DNA from: Montifringilla adamsi
Lineage: Eukaryota; Chordata; Aves; Passeriformes; Passeridae
Length of the DNA stretch: 64,000 nt
Assembly (NCBI GenBank): GCA_017590115.1
Contig: JAGGNK010012559.1
Location: forward strand, 1,608,119 to 1,672,118
Reading direction: 5' to 3'
Each line of letters begins with the position of its first letter. Within the stretch, counting starts at the first letter, position 1. Below are positions 1 to 9,685 of this stretch, in pieces. The position numbers and the translations under genes were made by a program. Under the pieces are notes generated by a model that was given only the letters and a program-made list of their open reading frames with translations, searched no databases and was not told where the DNA came from.

Positions 1-101
1 TCCAGACGCAGCGCGGCGGCTCCGCTGGAAGAGCTGGCACGGGAGGAAAAGGAGGAAAAGCCCAGGAGAAGCCCCGAAGCCGCCAGCGCTGAGCCGCGGT
101 C

Positions 102-159
102 ATGGGCAGCCACCCCGCCGTGCTGCTGGCGCTCGCCCTCTGCGCCCTGCTGGAAGCCG
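102..159 (+). CDS. EDN2: EDN2 coding exon 1 (signal peptide)
   Basis: This exon encodes Met plus a Leu/Ala-rich signal peptide ([19 protein letters not shown]) and the first base of Gly20. The donor is GTGAGC at 160. It ends in phase 1, which matches the exon 2 acceptor. Confidence 0.93.
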
Positions 160-3100
160 GTGAGCCCCGGGCTGGAGCGGGGCTCGGTGCCCCGGGGGTG
201 CCCGCAGGGGAGGGGGGACCCCCTGCGCCCCCTACGCGCGGGGAGGGGACCGGGGGGCGCGGAGGCCGCGGGCGCGGTGCGGGACCCTCGCTCCGGGGAG
301 CCCCCGGGGCTGTGCGGGTCCCGCCGGCACCGCGACACGGACGGGCCCCTCAGAGGGGACACACGGACGGGCCCCTCAGAGGGGACACACGGACCCCGCT
401 CATCGCTCCCTCCTTGTGCTGCTCGCTGCAGGTCTGGGCCATCCCCCGGCCGAGTCGCACCTGGCCGCGCGGCCGAGGGGCAAGCGATGTTCCTGCAACA
501 GCTGGCTGGATAAGGAATGCATCTACTTCTGTCACCTGGACATCATCTGGGTTAACACACCTGGGTGAGCAGAGCGCGGCGCTCGGGGTGCTCTGCTGAT
601 GGGCAGGGGCTGTACCTTCTGCTGCAGGAGGGTGGGAGAGGCTCCCGGTGCTCTGCAGCTCTGGCAGCACCTGCTCCGAGGTGCACGGCCAGCCCAGAAG
701 GGCAAAAACTGTGCTGCTGCTGCTGCTGCTGCTGCTGCTCAGGTGTTTGTCCAACCCCCGGGGGTCGGGGTGAAAGCACAGGGCGCTGCTTCCTCCCGGG
801 CTCGGCTTTTCCTGAGGTTTGCACCTCTGCGAGCCCGCAGCAACACGGAGATGTCGTGGCTGCGAGTCAGAAAAGTTCCTCTCCCCGCTCGCACGCGTAA
901 CCCTGGCTGCTGCCTGCCAGTATTGTTAATGAGACAGTGGTGGGCTGGCACTGCGGGCCGCGGCTGCCAAGTCCTGCCCTCAGGAATGCCGGAGCAGCTT
1001 TCCCAGCGCTTTCAGACCAATGGCCATCGCACTGGAGCACAACACATGCGCTCAGGTGTGGTTATAATCGTGCTCGCTGACATGCATTTACAACTCGCTG
1101 CTTGCTCGGGGAATAGTTGCAGTCGCTGCCAATCCTGCAGCCTCTGGGAGAGGAGATTGCCATCAGAGATGGAGCAGGAGTGTGCTCGCAGCTCTGGGAG
1201 CACCAGAACCTGCTCTGGCCCCGAGACTCCTGGGGCTGTGCAGTGTCCTGTGTGTTAAACCTGCGGGGAAGGAGAGCGCTGACCCCTCAGCCATGCCAGG
1301 GCTGCTGGGCTGGGCCAGCCCTGCTCCTGCGGAGCTGTGCCACCCATGGGAGCCGCCAGCTCGCCCAGCCCGTGTGGCAACCCTTGCACGGGCACCTGGG
1401 CTGCTGCAAGGAGAGAAAACTCCCGTCCCAGCCAGCACAGAGCGGCCGTCCCGGCAGGGAGGGGTGGGGTGCGGAACGCAGTAGGTGGGAGAGGAGCTGG
1501 AGTTTAAAGCTCAGACCTATCAGTGACCTTTTCACCTTCTGTCTGTAGATGAGTCTTTTATTATCCTGGCACTGGCTTGGCTGCCTCCCAGGACCCTGAT
1601 ACAAACTTGCTGGCCAATAAAAAGCTGGTGGCATAGCTGAATTCCTTTGTTTTTCCCAGGCACACCGCTCCCTACGGCTTGGGCAGCCCGCCAAGGCGGC
1701 GCAAGAGGTCCGCGGGCAGGTGCGAGTGCTCGCACTCCAGGGACAGCATCTGTGCCACCTTCTGCCAGGGCAGGCCTGGGTAAGGCTGGGGGTGTCCCTG
1801 GGGGCTGCTCAGGGGGTTGAGACAGGCAGGGCTCAGGAGCTCCCTGGGGATGGCTCTTTGCCAACAGCTGGGACTTGTCTGGTGGCCTTTTTCTCCCTCC
1901 CGAGAGCCCTGGCCGTGTCACTGGGTGGTTTGGGTGTACAAGGCTCCCTTCAGCAGCTGAGAGGCAGCAGTGTCACCTCCATCCCTGCTGCTGCTGCCAG
2001 GAGGCTGGGGAAGCTCTGAGTGTGCTGGTGGGAAGGGGGAGCTGGTGGGGATGGGACAAGTGACAGTGTGGAGCTTTGGGACACCAGCATCTCCTGCTCA
2101 GAAGGGAAAGCTGGCAATGCTCTGGGTATGGGGACAAGTGAGAGTGTGGAGCTTTGGGACACCAGTGTCCCCTGCTCAGAAGGGAGAGCTGGCAGCACCC
2201 TGGGAGTGGGGACAAGTGAGGGTGTGGATTTTTGGGACACCAGTGTCCCCTGCGTGGCTCAGAGGGGAGCACAGCAGGACTGCTCCAAGCTGGGACTCAG
2301 TCCAGATGTCCCGTGGCCACCTTTGTTTACAGTGCATGTGAGGTGTCAGTTCAGCTCCAGCAGCGCTGCTGAAGGGAGGTGGAGCTGCTGTGGATATCTG
2401 TCATTAATTCCACAGCCAGGCAATAGTTACAATCCCCAATCATTCATTTTGCCTGTGAATAGAGGAGCTCTGGCACGAGGGAATAGCAGTCAAAGTAAGC
2501 CCTGAATAGCTCCCAAATAGCTGCAATTAACCCTTCAAAGCCGTGCATTCAGCTGTCTGTCACCGGGTCAGGCTCCCCCTGAGCTCCCTACAGCCTGGCT
2601 GTGGGTGGCTGAGATTTCTCCTCTTGCTCTTTAGGTACCTTCAGAGCCTGAAGCTCCCTGTGAGCTCTGGAGCATCAGCGAGGTCTCTGCAGAGCGGTGC
2701 CACGAGGCCTCCCCATCATGGGCTGCTGAGAGCTCTCAGGTGAGCGGGGCACCTAAACCCACTCTGAACATTCCTCATGAGCACTTGAAGATGTGTGGTT
2801 GTGGCCCCAGGCTGCAGTTCCTACTGGGATCTGACCTTCTGCCTCCTCCTGTCTCCTCTAAATGAGGAGGCTTGGCTGTTTCTGCTCTCTGTGGCACTGA
2901 AGGCTCCATCTGAGGAGCCAGGGCTGCCTGTGCCCTTCCCAATGGGGCAGTGCCACACAAAATGTAATTCTTGGTTGGAGCAGGGAGTTCCTCTGTGGGA
3001 CAGGCAGGTGGGTGACGGACAGAGGAGGGAGAGGGGGATGGCATCGTGTAGGAAGATAATTTATGGTGCAGCAACTTTGGACCAAAGGACAGAGCTTTTC

Positions 3101-3573
3101 TAAGCCCACAGCAGGGAATTGTGGGGAGAAACAACAACTCCAGGAGTGTAACTGAGCTAAAGGGAGGTGGCAAATTCATGAATTGGTGGCAATTAAATCA
3201 GGGGCAATGGGGACGCTTTCTGAAATGCACATTTGGGGAACCAGCACTTTGGGTCATCCTTGAATCCTCTGACACCTCGTTGGGTTTGATGGAGCTCCAC
3301 TGTGCCTTAATGCAGCTGTGGACAGCAATTCCTGCTTCTCCTTCCCCATCTCCTGCTTCCCAGCAAATAGTGGTGAGGGGTAGATATTATATTATCACAT
3401 GGGGTACTGAGTAGGGGGCAGGTGGGCTGGAGAGTGACCACGGTGTCCCTTCTGTCCCCAGGGACCTCAGGGTCTCCAGCCCGCGCTCCAGCAAACACCA
3501 GCAGCACTCACGGAAGGACACACAGCCACCAGCTCTACCTTGGGAAAAAAACATCTGGAAGAAAAAGAGATAA
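102..3573 (+). CDS. EDN2: Preproendothelin-2 (spliced: 102-159, 432-564, 1660-1779, 2635-2739, 3462-3573)
   Basis: This gene encodes the secreted precursor of the vasoactive peptide endothelin-2, which acts on G-protein-coupled endothelin receptors. The five coding exons join in frame (58+133+120+105+112 nt) to 175 residues plus TAA, close to the 178 of human EDN2. Residues 1-20 form a hydrophobic signal peptide. RGKR (35-38) is the proprotein convertase site before the mature peptide at 39-59, with cysteines at 39, 41, 49 and 53 (peptide positions 1, 3, 11, 15). The peptide ends in DIIW and is followed by VNTP, the converting-enzyme site. RRRKR (76-80) ends big endothelin. Residues 85-99 repeat the cysteine spacing (endothelin-like domain). 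Trp-Leu at peptide positions 6-7 identifies ET-2 rather than ET-1 or ET-3. Asn4 and Ile12 differ from human ET-2. The start has G at -3 and +4. No break or stop is seen, so the gene looks functional. Confidence 0.95.
335..394 (+). repeat. 26-bp tandem repeat in EDN2 intron 1
   Basis: Two perfect 26-base units (335-360 and 361-386) plus eight bases of a third lie in the GC-rich first intron. Each unit contains the palindrome-like CCCCTCAGAGGGG. Confidence 0.93.
432..564 (+). CDS. EDN2: EDN2 coding exon 2 (mature endothelin-2 peptide)
   Basis: The acceptor CTGCAG ends at 431 and the donor GTGAGC starts at 565. The exon encodes the short propeptide, the RGKR convertase site, the whole 21-residue ET-2 peptide and the VNTP start of the big-endothelin tail. 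Conserved HLDIIW lies at the peptide C-terminus. Confidence 0.95.
565..1659 (+). other. EDN2: EDN2 intron 2
   Basis: This 1095-bp GT-AG intron in phase 2 contains a CTG triplet run at 712-739 and an AATAAA at 1616 that is probably inactive. The block near 1005-1120 is non-repetitive and could be an intronic control element, but nothing in the sequence proves it. No other gene is visible. Confidence 0.85.
712..739 (+). repeat. CTG/TGC microsatellite, nine units
   Basis: Nine perfect TGC triplets lie in EDN2 intron 2, about 150 bases after the exon 2 donor. The run is intronic, so it is not translated in the normal mRNA. Its length may vary between individuals. Confidence 0.95.
1660..1779 (+). 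CDS. EDN2: EDN2 coding exon 3 (big-endothelin tail and endothelin-like domain)
   Basis: The acceptor TTTCCCAG ends at 1659 and the donor GTAAGG starts at 1780. The exon encodes [16 protein letters not shown], closely matching the family's TAPYGLG and polybasic segment, and then the endothelin-like cysteine motif C-x-C-x7-C-x3-C at residues 85-99. Confidence 0.95.
1780..2634 (+). other. EDN2: EDN2 intron 3
   Basis: This 855-bp GT-AG intron in phase 2 holds the 78-bp tandem repeat at 2045-2262. A more AT-rich non-repetitive stretch at about 2395-2545 precedes the exon 4 acceptor. No other gene is seen. Confidence 0.85.
2045..2262 (+). repeat. About 78-bp tandem repeat in EDN2 intron 3
   Basis: Nearly three copies of a unit beginning GGGACAAGTGA lie at 2053, 2131 and 2208 (spacings 78 and 77). 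Long apparent reading frames on both strands here result from the repeat and not from coding. Confidence 0.9.
2635..2739 (+). CDS. EDN2: EDN2 coding exon 4
   Basis: The acceptor CTCTTTAG ends at 2634 and the donor GTGAGC starts at 2740. The exon encodes residues 105-138. They are poorly conserved apart from the ending GLLRAL, which aligns with the ELLQRLRD region of mammalian EDN2. The phase (2 in, 2 out) agrees with both neighbours. Confidence 0.88.
2740..3461 (+). other. EDN2: EDN2 intron 4
   Basis: This 722-bp GT-AG intron is non-repetitive as far as can be seen. It contains no recognised gene or mobile element. Confidence 0.82.
3462..3573 (+). CDS. EDN2: EDN2 coding exon 5 (C-terminus and stop)
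   Basis: The acceptor GTCCCCAG ends at 3461. The exon completes the Arg-Asp-Leu junction (the RALRDL motif shared with endothelin precursors) and ends in the strongly basic IWKKKR before TAA at 3571. Mammalian EDN2 also ends in a basic W-x-K-R tail, which supports this as the true terminal exon. Confidence 0.88.
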
Positions 3574-3837
3574 GAGATAGGTGCACACCAAGCTCACCAG
3601 AAGAATTTGGAGTCCTGTGGGTGCCACCAGCTCTGCTGTCCGGTGTTAGAGCTGAAGGGAAGGCCGTGAGTGGAAGGGAAGGAAGTGGAAGTCTCCGTGT
3701 TCCTGCTGCATGAACCAGCGCTCAAGGGACTGCTGCAAAGGGAAAAACTGTCTCTCCATCCAGTCAGAGAAGTGTCCTGGAGCTGAATTGTGCCTTTTTG
3801 GATCAGGCAAGGGTCGTGCTGGAGCAGCACCAGCTGG

Positions 3838-3961
3838 ACTGTGCCCTGGAGCCCTCAGCAGGGGCTCAGCCAGGAGTTCTGGGCAGGGCTGGACCAGGGA
3901 CTGTGCCCTGAAGCCCTTAGCAGGGGCTCAGCCAGGAGTTCTGGGCAGGGCTGGACCAGAC
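3838..3961 (+). repeat. 62-bp tandem duplication in the EDN2 3' UTR
   Basis: Two copies of a unit containing GTGCCCTG at 3841 and 3903 share AGCCAGGAGTTCTGGGCAGG. Confidence 0.92.
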
Positions 3962-4599
3962 AGCACTGAGCCTGACACTGCCCTGGGCTGCTCTGCCTGG
4001 AGCTGTGCAAGCCTGGCCCATCCAGAGGGGTTTGGCTGCTCGCTGCAGTCAGGGAGGAGCTGCCTCCAGCCCGAGCCCACCTTTGCACTATTTTCTTCTG
4101 TCAGTCAGTGCCCATGGACGAGGCTCCCGTGGTGGAACAGCTCCCAGTTTGTGTTAGAGTTTATTTCATCAGCACCTGGAGCCAGCTGAGCAGTCAGGGG
4201 CATTCCCTGGCTGGGAAATCTCTGGGGTGGATTTCCAGGAGGCCCTGGCGGTGGCTGAGGTGCAGGATCAGTTACCCAGGGATGGCCCCAAACCCAGGTG
4301 TGGCTGCTGTGGGGCTGGGCTTGTGCAGGAGCCCACCCCCCCAGCCAGGGCAGGGTGAGCAGAGCCCTGCTGTGGGTCAGTGACCCCATCTCAGCTCCTT
4401 GGACATACCCTCAGTGAGCACTTCCAGCTCCTGAATATCCCAACCTTCTCCCAGCTGGATGAGGCTGGGGCAGGAGAGGGCACACAAAGCCTGGCTTGCT
4501 GCTTGGCTTAGGTCAGCTCTGAGTCGGGCTCTGGACAGTAAATGAGCAGTCAGGGCTGGCAGGTGACCGTGGCAAGGGGAATGCAGCAGGTGAGGGACA

Positions 4600-4700
4600 G
4601 CCAGGTGGGAGAGACCAGGAGGGAAGGGCCGGTTGGAACAGGGGCTGGAAGTAGATGATCTCTAAGGTCCCTTCCAACCCAAACCCCTGTGATTCTGTAA
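4600..4700 (+). mobile_element. CR1 LINE 3' tail fragment
   Basis: The segment ends with the typical CR1 tail: GATGATCTCTAAGGTCCC, then TTCCAACCCAAA and GTGATTCTGT. It is 5'-truncated like most avian CR1 copies. Confidence 0.8.
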
Positions 4701-5454
4701 GGGGCCACAGCCCTGCCTGGGCTTAGGCTCAGGTTTAAACCCAGATCTGCTGGCCCAGGGGAGGGAAGGAAAAATTGGGGAAAAACACTGAGCCCAGGGC
4801 CTGGAAACCAACCTGGCAGGCCAAGGCAGCCCCAGGGCCCCAGAGCTGTGCCACAAATGTACTTTTGTTTGCCTGGGCAGACTGAGCTCTGCAGGGAGCC
4901 AGGGCTGTCACCTGGGCAGGGCAGGTAAAGAACCGCTCTCCACTGCTGGGTCCCTCTGCTGCCCACGCCAGGATTACACAGGAGCTTTGGAAAGGCTGCT
5001 TGAAGTTGGTGGTGGACCAAAATCTGTGGCTGTTGCAAGTGTAGTCCCGATGGACAAGAAAAAGAATTCCTTGATTTTGCTTTAAGCCCCAGAGAGGGGA
5101 GAAATAAGACCAATTGATTGTATTGTGATGAAGCAGCAAATTAATCATTTGGTCCCCAAAGCTGCAGAAAATCTGTTTTAATCTTTGACCTTCTGAAGGT
5201 TGGAGTCACTCTAAAAAACCAAAAGAAGAAAATCCTGAAAGGGTTTGTTCCAGAGGAAATTTTGCACATGGTTTAATGTGAGTAATTTAAAATAAAACTA
5301 CTGCTGTAAAGTACTCTGTCAGTCTCCTTGTGTGTGTAATGTCCCATCCTTGAGTGACTTACTGCACACCTGCCATATGTAGCATCCTGAAATCTGTATA
5401 TTTATTTAAATCTATTGATTTTTTTTAGACAGTAATTTTCAATGTATAATTTGT

Positions 5455-5460
5455 AATAAA
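5455..5460 (+). terminator. EDN2: Probable EDN2 polyadenylation signal
   Basis: AATAAA lies in AT-rich sequence and is followed within about 60 bases by a GT-rich tract (GGTGGCTGGGGGGTGGTGGG) that fits a downstream element. An alternative AATAAA lies at 5291. Confidence 0.55.
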
Positions 5461-5847
5461 TAATGACAACAGTCATTGGTACTTTCCTTCCTCATTTGGT
5501 GGCTGGGGGGTGGTGGGTGAGGTGAAAGAAATCCAAAATAAATGGGAAGGAGAGTGGGAATGGGGAGGCTGGGAATGGTCTTGGGCACATTTCAGTTCCA
5601 AGTGAACCCATCTAGAATCCTTTTGGCTGACTTAAACACTCATTAACTTCAACACTTTCTTCCTTCCTGGATTTCTCTGGCAGCAGGGATGGGGAGTTAT
5701 CCCCAGGTGTGTGGATGTGGGACCAGTTTGGATCCTCGTGCCGAGGGATCCTGGTGGTGTTTGCCCACAGTGGAGTCCAGTCCTTCCCAGCCCTGTGGCT
5801 GTGGGGTCAGCAGGGCAGGGACTGAGCTTTAGATCTGGGAAGGGTTC

Positions 5848-5938
5848 CTATTTTTATTTTTATTATTATTACTATCCCATCTAGAATTAATATGTTTGTT
5901 TATTTATTATTATTGTTATTGTTATTAATAATATTTCA
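5848..5938 (+). repeat. AT-rich simple repeat (TTA/TTTA/TTG units)
   Basis: Low-complexity run of TATTT, TTATTA and TTGTTA units. Confidence 0.85.
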
Positions 5939-6904
5939 GTTCAAAGGGCATCATCTAAAGGATGATGTGAAGATGCTGAAGGCTCAGGAGGGGCCCCCAC
6001 CTTTCCTATTCCCTGATTTTCCTGGCTGAGCTGCCTCTCCCATGGCCAAGCCTCCACCCCAGGGCTTGGTATGAAAACCAGAGTCCCTCAGATGTTCCTG
6101 TGACAATAAATCATTGTTCCTGGGAATTTAATGGTAAAGGTACATGAAAAAAAGGAGCTGGAATTACAGATAAAAGGGGAAAAAAAGTACCTTGGAGCAC
6201 TGTAAGTTCCCCGTGTGGTGTGTGCAATATCCATGGTGGAGTTCTCCCTTCTTCTGCCCAGCTGGGCTCCAGAACAGGCCTGGAATTGTGCCTGTTTTGG
6301 TTCATTCCACGGGCCCTGCTGGGGCTGACTGCAGTGGTGTGAACGGGGCAAATGAGGATTTTCTGCATTGCCCAGGAGAGATTTCCCCATCTCTGCAACG
6401 TCCACTGAGCCAGCCCTGGGATTTTATTTGTCCTGCTGACGTTCCAAAGCAACCTTGGCTAGACCTTGGTCCCAGAGGGGAAATATCCCTGTGTGGGATG
6501 CTCAGGGCTCCTGGCACCAGGGGAACCCCACATTTTGGGAGGTGGGACCACAGGAGATGCTCTCCAGCTCTGCCACAGTGCCCGGCTGTGGAGCAAAGAG
6601 GGAAAACCTGAAATAATCATTGAGGGGGGTGGGGCTGAGAGTTTTTTGGGCCCTAAGATCAATTAACAGAGGAAATTTTGACATAGGAATAACGGGAAAT
6701 ATTCCAGGAAGGTTCCCCCACATTCAAGCGGGGAAACTTTGGACCCAGCATTGAGAAAGAAATCCTAAAAAGTGCCCTGATCCCAAAAGCTCAGCAGAGC
6801 CCTTTGCTGGGATGTCCTACAACACCCCTCAGTGCCACCAAGGACTGAGGGACAACCTGAGCCTGGCAGGAGCCCCTGGTGGGGCTGGACTGATGCCAAC
6901 CTCT
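5939..6904. other. Intergenic, no gene seen
   Basis: Non-repetitive sequence downstream of EDN2. Open frames on both strands are short and overlap each other, with no recognisable protein. Confidence 0.7.
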
Positions 6905-7150
6905 GAGCAAAGCCTTGGGCACAGCTCTAATTACCAGCCCTAATTAGGGAACACCCGAGGGAAGAAGATGCTGAAGAGCATCTTAATTAGGGTGAGAAGG
7001 GATAAGAGAGGACTGCGCTTGTTCTTGAGTTATTTAATCTGCTGATAAAGATTGGCTGAAGGAGGCTGAGGGAGGCGTATTTTATAAATTCTCACAGGTA
7101 ACAGGAAAGAGCAGAATAATAAAACTTCATTTAAGTGGAAAATTCAGGGA
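6905..7150. promoter_or_regulatory. Candidate enhancer-like block with three TAATTA sites
   Basis: Three TAATTA homeodomain-type cores occur within 62 bases (6928, 6941, 6984). A perfect 7-bp hairpin lies at 6966-6983, and TGATAAAG/GGATAAG GATA-type motifs follow. The block is AT-rich and non-repetitive. The function is inferred from motif clustering only. Confidence 0.3.
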
Positions 7151-7621
7151 ATCAGGCAACTTCCAAAGGCAGCTCTGAGTACAGAGACGGAGCATTTTTA
7201 ATAAGCTTCAGCTTTTCTTCCTATTGACAATTCCCATCCAAATGGACACCTTGTGCCCTGCATGTGACTCTCCTACTTTTCAGGAATTCCTGGAAAAAGC
7301 CCTTCCCTGATGGTCCACAGGCAGCATACTTCCCTCCTACACTGTGGGACAGCAATATATATATATATTTTTTTTTGATGGGACTTTGTTCCCTTTTAGT
7401 ATCTGTTGAACTGGTTCTGCCTGGGAGAAGATGTGGTGACATAAAATTAGGTGAAGTTGGAAGAAGCAGCCCCAAACCTGTGGAGGAGGCTCTGACAGGC
7501 CACCAGGAGATTTTGCAGGTAGATTTTACCACAGAAACGGCTTTTGGTGATTTTGGCTTCTCATCTCAGGTGGGCAGGGAGAGGAGGAGAAAACTGAAAT
7601 GGTCCCAGCCACGTTAAGGGG

Positions 7622-7938
7622 TCACACAGTTTAAAATTGCATTAATTAGCTGTGCTGGGTAACAAATGAGCTCCAGGTAAGCACATCCTGCATGAAACTC
7701 TCTGTCCCCTGTGCTGGGGACAGGGAGGGAGGTGCCACTGGCTCAGCCTGTGCTGGGAATTGTCATTGCTGAGTGCCTCTGGAAGCACAGCCTGGAAAAC
7801 AGGGTGTGAACACCTTGCTGAGCATCTGTCCCTGTGAATTAGTGGGAAAACACCTCAAGGGCTGGTTTCTGAGGGGGAGAATGACAAAGCTGATCTGGGA
7901 GACTTTCCCAGACTCTGGGATCTCTTCCTGCCTGTGGT
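7622..7938 (+). repeat. Duplicated segment, copy A (partner at 16579-16895)
   Basis: About 315 bases match 16579-16895 in the same orientation with only a few differences, including a 4-base deletion near the left end of the partner. Copy A runs almost directly into the 40-bp minisatellite. It may be a little-known mobile element or a recent segmental duplication. No coding content is evident. Confidence 0.9.
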
Positions 7939-7967
7939 GGGTCCATTCAGGCAGCAGCCACAACTCA

Positions 7968-8240
7968 GAGCCCCCACAGAGGCTGGAAAATCCAGCTGGG
8001 AATTGGGAGAGCCCCACAGAGGCTGGAAAATCCAACTGTGAATTGGGAGAGCCCCACAGAGGCTGGAAAATCCATCTGGGAATTGGGAGAACCCCCACAG
8101 AGGCTGGAAAAACCAGCTGGGAATTGGGAGAGCCCCACAGAGGCTGGAAAATCCAGCTGGGAATTGGGAGAGCCCCACAGAGGCTGGAAAATCCAGCTGG
8201 GAATTGGGAGAGCCCCACAGAGGCTGAAAAATCCTCTCCC
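7968..8240 (+). repeat. 40-bp minisatellite, about 6.5 copies
   Basis: The unit contains CCCCACAGAGGCTGGAAAAT followed by CCAGCTGGGAATTGGGAGAG. The copies are nearly identical and the last is broken. The 40-base period is not a multiple of three, so the long frames that cross it on both strands are artefacts of a stop-free unit. Confidence 0.95.
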
Positions 8241-8544
8241 ATGTCCCTCCAAAGACAGGGATGTCCCCTTGGCACATCCGTTCATTCTGGCCCCATTATT
8301 TGCAGGACGTGGTACCCAATAAGTCACCCTGAAACTTTTTTAGTTTTAATCCATGAAAATCTCCACACCTTCATTCCAGCAATGAGACTGTAGCAGTTTA
8401 GAGATCTGGGGTGGGGAATGAGCCCCTCCCCAGGGATTCCATGGCAAATCCGAGGTGCTGCTCTGTGACTTTGTTGTTAAAAGGGAATAATTCTCCCTCC
8501 AGCTCTGTTGCAGGGTGGGGGGAGGAGGAGGGAGCACACACGGA
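8241..8544. other. Intergenic, no gene seen
   Basis: Spacer between the minisatellite and an AT-rich block. Nothing is recognised. Confidence 0.65.
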
Positions 8545-8760
8545 GCAATTAAGAAAAATGTCTTTGACCTTCAGCAACTTAATCAGTTGCCAGTGTTCTT
8601 CCTAATAGTGTGCTAATGGTTAAGTTCTTCTGGCTGCCATAAAAAGTGCTATAACTGGAGGCTACAATAAAGTGCTGATCAACCCATCAAGTGAGTCAAT
8701 CCAAAAGTAATATCTGTCTTTGTAATGACTGTAATAAAAGCCATGCCAAAGCCAGGAGAT
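8545..8760. promoter_or_regulatory. AT-rich non-repetitive block, candidate conserved element
   Basis: Complex, non-repetitive AT-rich sequence contrasts with GC-rich repeat debris on each side. It contains TTTGACCTTC, GCTAATGGTTAA and repeated TAATA/ATAAA words. Conservation cannot be tested here, so a regulatory role is speculative. Confidence 0.25.
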
Positions 8761-9685
8761 GACGTGAATAAGAATGCTGCTTAATTATGCTGGGCTGCTC
8801 TGCTGGGTGCTTGTGCCACACTGCCAACCTGCTCTGGGGTGACACTGCCACCCCAATGTGTGGAGGGAGCCAAACTTTGTGTTTGTGTGGTCTCCAAGGA
8901 CAGTCCTGAGGAGTTTGGACAGATCTCCAGCCAAGCCAAGCAGAGTTTTGGTGGATAAAAAGGTGTTGAATTTGGGTTGGGGCTGTTCGTCCTGACAAAA
9001 TGCAGGAGGGAGGCATCACTGCGATTCCCTTTGGGAGAGATTGGGGCTGGGAAAAGGGGAAAAGGGTTTATAAATTTTAGCTGTCCTGGTGTTAAAGACA
9101 GCAGGGTGAAGGCTCCCTGTGCTAAAAAGGGATTGATGACAGGAAGCAGAAAGAGGGGGAAGCCAGGATCAGTCAGGGAGACCCTTCCAGGCACTGGGGT
9201 GGACCAGAGGGGCTGACTGGAAAAAACAACTGGGAGTTGAGACAGCCCTCAGAGAGGCTGGAAAATCCAGCTGGGAATTGGGAAGTTTGGAAGTTGTTGC
9301 TTTCCATGGCAAACACTCATCCCTGAGTGTTTGCCATGGAAGGCAGTGACCAAGCACCCTTCAAAGGTCACTCACAGGCAGAGGAGCAGAGGGGGAGGAG
9401 GATCTTTCCCTGCCTGATGCCTTGTCTGGATTTTCCAGCCAAGAGCTGGGGGCTCTTGGCACCCCCGGGCACTGCCCAGGACAGAATAGAGCAAAACCCC
9501 ATCCACAAACCAAGTTTTGTTTGTGCTGCCCTTTGCACAGGCACAGGTGAATTACAGAGCACACCACCCCTGGAGCCTGGAATGTCCCCTTGGAGAACTG
9601 TCCTGCTGTGCAGGGGAGCTGGAGGGAGCACAAAGGGCCTGAGGAACATCGGCTGCTCCCGCTGCAAGGATGGCTGCTGGCTTCG
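8761..9685. other. Intergenic, with one diverged copy of the 40-bp unit at 9241-9284
   Basis: No gene is recognised. At 9241-9284 a single unit (GAGGCTGGAAAATCCAGCTG and following bases) matches the minisatellite 1 kb upstream. The inverted pair TTTGCCATGG/CCATGGCAAA at 9303-9340 is also visible. Confidence 0.7.

Larger units (their letters stand above)
1..450 (+). promoter_or_regulatory. EDN2: CpG-rich 5' end of EDN2 (5' UTR and promoter-proximal CpG island)
   Basis: The first 450 bases are very GC-rich with many CpG pairs, unlike almost all of the window that follows. Bases 1-101 precede the start codon without an in-window TATA box or obvious acceptor site, so they are most simply 5' UTR. 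The transcription start may lie at or before base 1. The island covers exon 1 and intron 1 and ends near exon 2. Confidence 0.5.
3574..5475 (+). other. EDN2: Probable EDN2 3' UTR
   Basis: The sequence after the stop carries no other gene. It becomes AT-rich toward 5280-5470, with AATAAA at 5291 and 5455 and TTTATTTA-type elements that could confer mRNA instability. It includes a 62-bp tandem repeat and a CR1 tail, which would then be transcribed. The length is inferred from the poly(A) signals only. Confidence 0.5.

Noticed and set aside
1616..1621. AATAAA as an alternative EDN2 poly(A) site
   Set aside because: It lies in intron 2 just upstream of the exon 3 acceptor, and using it would truncate the precursor. 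A chance match is simpler.
7773..8393. 206-codon frame with repeated ENPAGNWESPTEAGK-like residues
   Set aside because: Produced by the stop-free 40-bp minisatellite. The period is not a multiple of three and all frames are open, on both strands.
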